Shown: positions 17,678 through 24,603 of the stretch, piece by piece
How the letters are laid out: every line of letters begins with the position of its first letter
Position numbering within the stretch: the stretch's first letter is position 1
Source: ZC4RG30 sp964396335
GTDB lineage: Bacteria; Pseudomonadota; Gammaproteobacteria; Steroidobacterales; Steroidobacteraceae
Assembly (NCBI GenBank): GCA_964396335.1
Contig: CAYNEX010000012.1
Coordinates: forward strand, 1-36,825
Direction of reading: 5' to 3'
Length of the DNA: 36,825 nucleotides
Notes under the pieces: generated by a model
Database searches by the model: none
What the model saw: only the letters and a program-made list of their open reading frames with translations
What the model was told of the DNA's origin: nothing
Translations under genes and position numbers: made by a program

Positions 17678-18544
17678 ATGCGGCGACTCCCGCGCTCGGC
17701 AGCAGTAGCGATCCTGGTTCCATTGGCGATGCTGGCGGCCTGCAGCACCACAGCTGTGCAAAACGCCGCGGCGGGCACCACGAAGATGCAGGAGTCCGTG
17801 GACCTCGCATTGATGACATGGGTCGAGCTGAAGGCGGCCATCGAAGCAGGAAAAACCACCGCCCTGGTCTACAACGGCGGCACCGAAACCCGCGGACCGC
17901 AGGCGGTCACCGGCGGACACACGCTGGTGGCACATGCCAAGAACATCGCCATCGCCCGCGAACTCGGCAATGCCATCGCGGCTCCCGTCCTGCCCTACTC
18001 CCCCAACCGCGCCAACCCGGAACTGCCCGGCACCATCGGCCTCACTGAAGACACCTATCGCCGGGTCAATCTCGAGGTCGCCGAATCGCTGATCGCGAAT
18101 GGCTTCCGCAACGTGGTGATCATGGGCGACCACGGCGGTGGCCAGAAGCAGCTGGCCGAACTGGCCGCGGAGCTGGACGCGAAGTATTCGCCGCAGGGCA
18201 TCCGCGTCGTGTATTGCGATGACGTCTACAAGAAGTCGAACGACGATTTCAACGCCTACATCGCCTCGCTGGGTCTCTCGCCCGGCGGGCACGCCTCGAT
18301 CAACGACACCTCGGAAATGATGTACCTGGAGCCGGCGCCGAATGCCTGGGTGCGGCGCGACCAGCTTCCCAATGCGTTCGGCACGCAGCGTCGCCGCGAT
18401 GCGCCACCGGGTCCGGACGCGCCGCCGCCGAATGGCGTGAATGGCGATGGCCGCAGGGCGGCACCGGAAATCGGCAAGGTCGGCTACGAACTGCACGTCA
18501 GCCAGGCCGTGGCACAGATCAAGAAACTTCTTGCGAACCAGTAA
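17678..18544 (+). CDS. Creatininase-family lipoprotein with altered metal motifs
   Basis: The 288-aa protein starts at ATG 17678 after GGAGG. A lipobox (LAAC, Cys22, followed by Ser) marks a lipoprotein likely sorted to the outer membrane. The remainder resembles the creatininase/amidohydrolase family, which are usually cytoplasmic metal enzymes cleaving cyclic or linear amides. The family motif ExHGPHLPxxTD reads as ETRGPQAVTGGH (70-81): Glu70 is kept, the His two residues on is Arg72, and the Asp at +11 is His81. NGHGGN reads as GDHGGG (150-155), and HAGxxETS as HASINDTS (205-212). This may change the metal, the chemistry, or abolish catalysis. A Pro/Gly/Arg-rich segment (about 236-262) precedes a short final helix. 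First gene of a four-gene envelope operon; the next start is 19 bp away. Confidence 0.82.
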   Translation: MRRLPRSAAVAILVPLAMLAACSTTAVQNAAAGTTKMQESVDLALMTWVELKAAIEAGKTTALVYNGGTETRGPQAVTGGHTLVAHAKNIAIARELGNAIAAPVLPYSPNRANPELPGTIGLTEDTYRRVNLEVAESLIANGFRNVVIMGDHGGGQKQLAELAAELDAKYSPQGIRVVYCDDVYKKSNDDFNAYIASLGLSPGGHASINDTSEMMYLEPAPNAWVRRDQLPNAFGTQRRRDAPPGPDAPPPNGVNGDGRRAAPEIGKVGYELHVSQAVAQIKKLLANQ

Positions 18545-18563
18545 TCGAAGCGGAGAGAGAAGA

Positions 18564-21026
18564 ATGTCCCTGCGTCCCCTGATCACCCGAGTCTCCGCCA
18601 TCGCGGCCTGCGTCGCGTCGCTGGCCGCGACGGCCGCTCCCCATGACAAGGTCCCCGCGATGCCGGTGGCGGCACAGAAGAACTTCATCGAGAAGTACTG
18701 CGCCGACTGCCACAACCCGATGGACATCCGCGGCAACCTGATGCTGGATGACCTCGACGTCGACAACCCCGGCACCACCGCCGACCTGGCCGAGAAGGTC
18801 ATCCGCCGCGTTGCCACCGGCATGATGCCGCCACCGGACAACCCGCGCCCGGACGATGCCGCGATGCGCGCCTTCGTGAAGGGCCTCTCGCAGAATGTGG
18901 ATGCCTACGCGGCGCGCAACCCGGACCTCGGCAACCCGCCCCTGCATCGCATGAACCGCACCGAATACGCCAACTCGGTGCGCGACCTGCTGGGCATCGA
19001 AGTCGACGTCGAGCGCCTGCTGCCGAGCGATGACTTCAGCCAGGGCTTCGACAACATGGCCGATGTGCTGGGCGTGTCGCCGACGCTGAAGGAAGCCTAT
19101 GTGCGTGCCGCCGGCCGCATCAGCCGCCAGGCGCTGGGCGAACTGGACGCCACGCCGGTGCACAAGTCCTACCAGGTGCCGCGCGTGGTCAACCAGGTGA
19201 AACGCGTCGACGGCGCGCCGCTGGGCACCCGCGGCGGCATCTCGGTGATGCATGACTTCCCTGCCGACGGCGAATACACCTTCCGCGTCACCTTCTACCA
19301 CTCGATCGAAGGACCGCTGTTCGGCGCGGTGCTCGGCAAGACCCAGAAGATCGAGATTTCGATCAATGGCGAGCCCATCCAGGTGTTCGACATCGATCCG
19401 CACCACACCGCATTCGATGTCCTCGAGACCCGGCCCGTCCCGGTCAAGGCCGGTCCGCAGCGGGTCACCGCCGCGTTCCTGGTCAATGCCGATGGCCCGG
19501 TCGAGGATGCCGTGCAGCCCTTCCGCTTCACGCTGCTGGACCTGAACCAGGCCACGCTGTCGGGACTCACCACCCTGCCGCATGTGCACGAGCTGATCAT
19601 CGGTGGCCCGGTGACCGTCACCGGCATCTCCGACACCCCGGCCCGCCGCCGCGTCTTCTCCTGCAAGCCGGCAAACGAAACCGAAGAACTGCCGTGCGCG
19701 CGCCAGATCCTCGGACGGCTGGCCACCCAGGCCTGGCGTCGCCCGGTCAAGCCCGAGGAGCTGGACCAGCTGATGCAGTTCCATGCCCTGGGCGCCGGTG
19801 AGAGCGGTTTCGAAGGCGGCATCGGCGTGGCCCTGCAGGCCATCCTGTCGAGCCCGCACTTCATCTACCGCTTCGAGCATGTGCCGGAGAAAGTCGCGCA
19901 GACGGTGGCCAGCAATCCGGCCAGGGCGCCGCGCGCCCACCAGATCAGCGACCTGGAACTGGCCTCGCGCCTGTCCTATTTCCTGTGGAGCTCCGCGCCG
20001 GACCAGACCCTGCTGGACCTCGCGGCGAAGGGCCAGCTGCATCGCAAGTCGGTGCTGCGTGCCCAGGTGCGCCGCATGCTGCAGGACCCGCGCTCGATCT
20101 CGCTGGCGGAAACCTTCGCCAGCCAGTGGCTGCGCCTGCAGGGCCTGAAGGCCATCCAGCCGGACGGCTACCTCTACCCCAACTATGACAAGGGCCTGGG
20201 CGAGGCCATGCGGCAGGAGACCGTGCTGCTGTTCGACAGCATCGTGCGCGAAGACCAGCCGGTGGTGCGCCTGCTTGACGCCAACTACACCTTCGTCAAC
20301 GAGCCGCTGGCGGCGCTGTACGGCATTCCCAATGTGCTCGGCAACCGCTTCCGCCGCGTCGAGCTGACCGACGAGAACCGCTTCGGACTGCTGGGCCACG
20401 CCAGCATCCTGGCCCTGACCTCCGCCTCCAACCGCACCTCACCGGTGATGCGCGGCAAGTACGTGATGCAGACCTTCCTCGGCGTGGCCCCGCCGCCGCC
20501 GCCGCCGGATGTGCCGCTGCTCGAGGAAGCCAAGAAGGCCCATGGCGAGGACCAGATCGAGACGCTGCGCACGCGCCTCGAGGAACACCGCAACAACCCG
20601 ACCTGCGCCGGTTGCCACAAGTACATCGACCCGATCGGCTTCGCGCTGGAGAACTTCGACCCGATCGGCGCCTGGCGCAAGTTCGAGTCGGCCCAGCCCA
20701 TCGACGCCATGGGCCAGCTGTATGACGGCACGCCGCTGGACGGCCCGGCCGCCCTGCGCAAGGCGCTGGTGAAACACTCGGATGACTTCCTGAACGGCTT
20801 CGCCGAGTCGCTGTTCGCCTATGGCATGGGCCGCGTGCTGCGTCCGGCCGACATGCCGGTGGTGCGTGTCATCCGCCGCAAGGCCGCCGAAAACGGCGAC
20901 ACCGTGTCGGCCTATGTGCTGGCCATCGTCGAATCCGAGCCCTTCCGCATGCGGGCAACGCCGAGCGACACCATCCCGGCGGCGAGCCTCGCTTCGCGCG
21001 CTTCCCTTTCCGTCACCCTTCCCTAA
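18564..21026 (+). CDS. Exported diheme PSCyt/DUF1592-family protein
   Basis: The 820-aa product has a signal peptide (MSLRPLITRVSAIAACVASL, cleavage near residue 25) and two c-type haem motifs, CADCH (46-50) and CAGCH (681-685). The order fits the multidomain planctomycete-type family: PSCyt1 around the first haem; DUF1587 with LHRMNRTEYANSVRDLLGI (about 130-148); DUF1595 with ARQILGRLATQAWRRPV (from about 379); DUF1592 with SDLELASRLSYFLWSSAP (from about 463); DUF1588 around NEPLAALYGIP and the second haem; and DUF1585 at the C-terminus. Function is unknown; a periplasmic redox role is likely given two covalent haems. The start is set by ATG 18564 after GGAGAGAGAAG. In such families the gene is commonly next to a DUF1552 gene, as here. 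Confidence 0.9.
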   Translation: MSLRPLITRVSAIAACVASLAATAAPHDKVPAMPVAAQKNFIEKYCADCHNPMDIRGNLMLDDLDVDNPGTTADLAEKVIRRVATGMMPPPDNPRPDDAAMRAFVKGLSQNVDAYAARNPDLGNPPLHRMNRTEYANSVRDLLGIEVDVERLLPSDDFSQGFDNMADVLGVSPTLKEAYVRAAGRISRQALGELDATPVHKSYQVPRVVNQVKRVDGAPLGTRGGISVMHDFPADGEYTFRVTFYHSIEGPLFGAVLGKTQKIEISINGEPIQVFDIDPHHTAFDVLETRPVPVKAGPQRVTAAFLVNADGPVEDAVQPFRFTLLDLNQATLSGLTTLPHVHELIIGGPVTVTGISDTPARRRVFSCKPANETEELPCARQILGRLATQAWRRPVKPEELDQLMQFHALGAGESGFEGGIGVALQAILSSPHFIYRFEHVPEKVAQTVASNPARAPRAHQISDLELASRLSYFLWSSAPDQTLLDLAAKGQLHRKSVLRAQVRRMLQDPRSISLAETFASQWLRLQGLKAIQPDGYLYPNYDKGLGEAMRQETVLLFDSIVREDQPVVRLLDANYTFVNEPLAALYGIPNVLGNRFRRVELTDENRFGLLGHASILALTSASNRTSPVMRGKYVMQTFLGVAPPPPPPDVPLLEEAKKAHGEDQIETLRTRLEEHRNNPTCAGCHKYIDPIGFALENFDPIGAWRKFESAQPIDAMGQLYDGTPLDGPAALRKALVKHSDDFLNGFAESLFAYGMGRVLRPADMPVVRVIRRKAAENGDTVSAYVLAIVESEPFRMRATPSDTIPAASLASRASLSVTLP

Positions 21027-21044
21027 CCCAGAGAGCTGGCAGCC

Positions 21045-22415
21045 ATGTTCATCACCAAGAAGCACCTCTCCCGTCGAACCCTCCTGCGCGGCATGGGCGC
21101 CGCGGCCTCCCTCCCCCTGCTCGACGCGATGATTCCCGCGGCCACGGCACTGGAGAAGACCGCGGCCAAGGCCACCCCGCGCATGTCGTGCCTGGAGATC
21201 GTGCACGGATCGGCAGGCAGCACCGCCTACGGCACGGCCAAACACCTCTGGTCACCGGCCGGCACCGGCCAGGACTGGGAGTTCACTCCCATCCTGGAGC
21301 CGCTGAAGAACCACCGTGACTACCTGACCATCATCACCGGCACCGACCTGCGCGGTGCAATGGCCTGGAACCACGCCGAGGAAGGCGCCGACCACATGCG
21401 CTCGAGCGCCTCCTACCTCACCGCCGCGCACCCGAAGCAGACCGAAGGCGCGGACATCTACAGCGGCACCTCGATCGACCAGCGCTTCGCGCAGGTGTTC
21501 GGCCAGGAGACCCCGCTGCCCTCGATGCAGCTGTGCATCGAGGCAGCGGACGCATCGGGCGCCTGCGACTACGGCTACGCCTGCGTGTACTCGGACACCA
21601 TCAGCTGGTCATCGCCGACCACCCCGCTGCCGATGACCATCGACCCGCGTGTGGCCTTCGAATCGCTGTTCGGCGATGGCGCCACCCCCGAGGAACGCCT
21701 CAAGCGGCAGAAGATCAACGCCAGCATCCTCGACTGGATCGCCGGCGATGCGCAGTCGCTGAAGAAGAAGCTCTCGCCGGCCGACCGCTCGCGCATGGAC
21801 GAGTACCTGGACAGCGTCCGCGAGATCGAGCGCCGCATCCAGAAGATCGAGAAGTACAACGCCAGCGGCGAGGCCCGTGCCCTGCCCGCCGCGCCGATGG
21901 GCGTGCCGGACAACTACGAAGACCACGTCAAGCTGATGTACGACATCCAGGTACTGGCCTTCATGACCGACACCACCCGCTCGATCGCGATGAAGCTCAG
22001 CCATGACGTGAACATGCGCGTGTTCGCCGAGAGTGGGGTCACCACGCCCTTCCACACCTGCTCGCACCACGGCTTCACGCCCAACCGCATCGAGGAACTG
22101 GCGAAGATCAACCGCTACCACGTCAGCCTGCTGTCGTACTTCCTCGACAAGCTGCGCAGCACGCCGGATGGCGACGGCAACCTGCTGGACCACTCGCTGG
22201 TGCTCTACGGCAGCCCGATGGGCGATTCCAACGCCCACAACCACAAGCGCCTGCCGGTGCTGCTGGCCGGCCATGCCAACGGCAAGGTCCGCGGCAACAA
22301 CCACGTGGTGGTCCCGGACGAAACCCCGTTCGCGAATGTGCTGCTGACGATGGGCAACAAGCTGGGCATGACGCTGGAAAGCATCGAAGACAGCACCGGC
22401 GAAATCGCCATCTGA
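21045..22415 (+). CDS. Tat-exported DUF1552 protein
   Basis: The 456-aa product begins with a twin-arginine signal (SRRTLLRGMGAAASLPLLDA, about residues 9-28), implying export in folded form, often with a cofactor or as part of a complex. The body matches DUF1552: WSPAGTGQDWEFTPILEPL, AWNHAEEGADHMRSSASYL, SIDQRFAQ, DSVREIERRI, DVNMRVFAESG and LYGSPMGDSNAHNHKRLPVLLAG. Conserved His/Asp residues in the last motif resemble the C-terminal metal region of sulfatase or phosphatase-like folds, but no catalytic assignment is safe. It starts 18 bp after the diheme gene, with GAGAG upstream. Pairing of a Tat substrate with a diheme protein suggests a periplasmic oxidoreductase or hydrolase complex (inference). 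Confidence 0.9.
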   Translation: MFITKKHLSRRTLLRGMGAAASLPLLDAMIPAATALEKTAAKATPRMSCLEIVHGSAGSTAYGTAKHLWSPAGTGQDWEFTPILEPLKNHRDYLTIITGTDLRGAMAWNHAEEGADHMRSSASYLTAAHPKQTEGADIYSGTSIDQRFAQVFGQETPLPSMQLCIEAADASGACDYGYACVYSDTISWSSPTTPLPMTIDPRVAFESLFGDGATPEERLKRQKINASILDWIAGDAQSLKKKLSPADRSRMDEYLDSVREIERRIQKIEKYNASGEARALPAAPMGVPDNYEDHVKLMYDIQVLAFMTDTTRSIAMKLSHDVNMRVFAESGVTTPFHTCSHHGFTPNRIEELAKINRYHVSLLSYFLDKLRSTPDGDGNLLDHSLVLYGSPMGDSNAHNHKRLPVLLAGHANGKVRGNNHVVVPDETPFANVLLTMGNKLGMTLESIEDSTGEIAI

Positions 22416-22434
22416 ACCGCGGGAGGAGCCGTAC

Positions 22435-24117
22435 ATGAAACATGCACCCCACCTGGCCGGACTTCTGTCCGGCCTGACCCTGTGCGCCGCCAATGCCATG
22501 GCGGCCGTCATTGCTCCGGATCCGGGCACCGGCCTCAGCGAAGCGGTGCGCCGCGGCGATGTGGCCGCGGTGAAGAACCTGCTGCGCCAGCGCATCGACG
22601 TCTCGGCGGCCGAAGGCGACGGCAGCACGCCGCTGCACTGGGCCGCCTATGGCGATCACCCGGACCTCGCCCGCATGCTGCTGAAGGCCGGCGCCGATGT
22701 GCATGCCACCACCCGCCTGCAGGGCGAAACCCCGCTGCACCTGGCGGCGCAGTCCGGCAATGCCGATCTGGTCAAGCTGCTGCTGAAGCATGGCGCCGAC
22801 CCGCACCGGGCCAATGCGCTCGGCACCACGCCGCTGATGATGGCGGCGGCCGCCGGCGACCCTGCAACCATCGATGTGCTGGCCACGGCCGGCGCCGACA
22901 TGAATGCGCGCGAGAAGGCGCGCGAGCAGACCGCGCTGATGTTTGCCGCCAACCTGAACCGTGCCGACGCCATCACCGCGCTGATCCGCCATGGTGCGGA
23001 TCCGAACCTGGTGTCGAAGCTCACTCCGGCCACCCGCTATGAACGTCCGCGCCGCCAGCAGGCCGCCGTAACGGCACCCGCGGCCAACGCTCCGGCGGTC
23101 GATCCGGCCGCACCGATGGCGGTGGCCAACGACGAAGGCCAGGCCAACCGGCGGCGTGACCGCAGCGCGCAGCAGATGGGCGGCATGAGCGCCCTTCACT
23201 ATGCGGCGCGCGAAGGCCATGCCGAGGCCGTGGCGGCGCTGATCAAGGGTGGCGCGGACATCAACCTGCCCAGCGGCAGCGAGCAGACCACGCCGCTGCT
23301 GCTGGCCATCCACAACGGCCACTACGATGCGGCGCGGGTGCTGGTCGAGGCGGGCGCGGACGTGAACAAGGCCAATGTCATGGGCTTCACGCCGCTGTAC
23401 GCGACGATCGACGTGAAATGGGCGCCGCACCAGTGGTCGCCGGAGCCGATCGTCACCCAGGAAAGCACCGACTACCTGACGCTGATGAAGATGCTGATCG
23501 ACCGCGGCGCCGACGTGAATGCACGGATCGAGAACATGCCCTGGTTCCGCACCCTCACGCAGAACCGCCACTGGGTGGAGATCGGCGGCAGCACCGCCTT
23601 CTGGCGCGCGGCCTTTGCCAACGACCTGAAGGCGATGAAGCTGCTGCAGGAGCACGGGGCCGACATCCACCTGCCCACCATCAATGGCACCACGCCGCTG
23701 ATGGCCGCCTCGGGCGTGGGCTGGGCGCCGAACTACAGCACCACCGCCTCCACCCGCATCGAGTCGGTGCAGTACCTGCTGGACAATGGCGCGGACATCA
23801 ACCACATCGACGACCTGGGCTTCAACGTGATGCACGGCGCTGGTTTCACCGGCAACCTGGAGCTGATCCAGCTGCTGGCCGATGCCGGCGCCCGCACCGA
23901 CGTGAAGACCAAGGCCGGCGACTACCCGGCGGACTATGCCAACGGCCCGTTCGAGAAGTCGCTGCCGATCGCCGAGGCCACCGCGTTGCTGGAGAAGCTC
24001 GGCTCGCCGAACTCCAACAACTGCCGCTCGAGCGACTGCATTCCCCCGGTCAAGGAGGAGACGGCAACGGTCAATGTGCCCTCACCTGCCGCCGCGGCGC
24101 GCAAGCCCGAGGGCTGA
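22435..24117 (+). CDS. Secreted ankyrin-repeat protein
   Basis: The 560-aa protein has a signal peptide (MKHAPHLAGLLSGLTLCAANAMA) and roughly ten ankyrin repeats, for example GSTPLHWAAYGDHPDLARMLL, ETPLHLAAQSGNADLVKLLL and MSALHYAAREGHAEAVAAL. A low-complexity Ala/Pro linker (about 205-240) interrupts the array, and less regular repeats with aromatic inserts follow (VKWAPHQWSPEP, WFRTLTQNRHWVEIGG). Two cysteines near the C-terminus (NCRSSDC) could form a disulfide. Ankyrin arrays bind proteins, so it is probably the periplasmic scaffold for the three proteins encoded upstream (inference). GGAGGAG precedes the ATG. It is the last gene before an intrinsic terminator. Confidence 0.9.
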   Translation: MKHAPHLAGLLSGLTLCAANAMAAVIAPDPGTGLSEAVRRGDVAAVKNLLRQRIDVSAAEGDGSTPLHWAAYGDHPDLARMLLKAGADVHATTRLQGETPLHLAAQSGNADLVKLLLKHGADPHRANALGTTPLMMAAAAGDPATIDVLATAGADMNAREKAREQTALMFAANLNRADAITALIRHGADPNLVSKLTPATRYERPRRQQAAVTAPAANAPAVDPAAPMAVANDEGQANRRRDRSAQQMGGMSALHYAAREGHAEAVAALIKGGADINLPSGSEQTTPLLLAIHNGHYDAARVLVEAGADVNKANVMGFTPLYATIDVKWAPHQWSPEPIVTQESTDYLTLMKMLIDRGADVNARIENMPWFRTLTQNRHWVEIGGSTAFWRAAFANDLKAMKLLQEHGADIHLPTINGTTPLMAASGVGWAPNYSTTASTRIESVQYLLDNGADINHIDDLGFNVMHGAGFTGNLELIQLLADAGARTDVKTKAGDYPADYANGPFEKSLPIAEATALLEKLGSPNSNNCRSSDCIPPVKEETATVNVPSPAAAARKPEG

Positions 24118-24130
24118 GCCGGCAGGCATG

Positions 24131-24159
24131 GATCCGGTGAATCGCTGATTCACCGGATC
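24131..24159. repeat. 13-bp perfect inverted repeat with 3-nt loop
   Basis: GATCCGGTGAATC-gct-GATTCACCGGATC lies 13 bp after the ankyrin stop codon and 14 bp before the intrinsic terminator. No T-run follows it. It may be a 3' mRNA stabiliser, a second termination element or a protein-binding site. Confidence 0.75.
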
Positions 24160-24173
24160 ACGGATCGCCCCAC

Positions 24174-24203
24174 GGCGCGGATCGAAAGGTCCGCGCCGTT
24201 TTT
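24174..24203 (+). terminator. Intrinsic terminator of the creatininase-ankyrin operon
   Basis: GGCGCGGATC-gaaa-GGTCCGCGCC forms a 10-bp stem (one G-T wobble) closed by a GAAA tetraloop and followed by GTTTTT. This is a textbook rho-independent terminator for the rightward operon ending at 24117. Confidence 0.88.
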
Positions 24204-24543
24204 CATTGCCGCTGCTGTTGGCGCTTCTACGGGCCAGGATTGACCGCCGAGTCCATCACCCGCCCGGACCGGGGCCAGCTACCGCCGTTATGAATCGAAG
24301 TCATCGCCTGCGCGGCGGCACGTGCGCAGCCGGTCAGGCTGGTGCTACTGGATCCCCTCTACGGCGGTCAAAGGACCCCAGGCAAGGCCCCAGTGGCTCG
24401 CCACCGATTCAGTCCTTCCCTCGTGCCGACTCCAGCTACAGGACGCCCTGAATTGCCCTCGGCCGGCGAGCTGACATCGAGACGGAAGCCCCGCCTCTCC
24501 ACCCCTGCCCCGCTTCACCGACGGATTGCTTCCGCCCAAAGCA
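24204..24543. other. Non-coding gap between convergent operons
   Basis: About 340 bp lie between the two terminators. Short open frames here have no family resemblance and no ribosome-binding site. No tRNA, attachment site or repeat could be recognised. An undetected small RNA cannot be excluded by eye. Confidence 0.5.
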
Positions 24544-24568
24544 AAGGGCCCGGCATTGCCGGGCCCTT
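24544..24568 (-). terminator. Intrinsic terminator of the TonB-dependent receptor gene
   Basis: On the minus strand AAGGGCCCGGC-aat-GCCGGGCCCTT is an 11-bp perfect stem, running into TTTGCTTT. It lies 35 bp after the receptor stop codon. Confidence 0.75.
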
Positions 24569-24603
24569 CGCCATCAGGGTCATGACCCCGGATCGTTGCC
24601 GGA

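Noticed and set aside
17369..18841. A 490-codon leftward frame over the creatininase gene and its promoter
   Set aside because: It overlaps a lipoprotein gene with a lipobox and good ribosome-binding site, and its own translation has no recognisable fold.
22123..23835. A 570-codon leftward frame over the ankyrin gene
   Set aside because: Its repetitive His/Val/Arg-rich translation simply mirrors the ankyrin repeats on the other strand.
24345..24539. A 64-codon frame and possible tRNA-like segment in the 24.2-24.5 kb gap
   Set aside because: The sequence does not fold into a recognisable cloverleaf and the frame has no ribosome-binding site or family resemblance.
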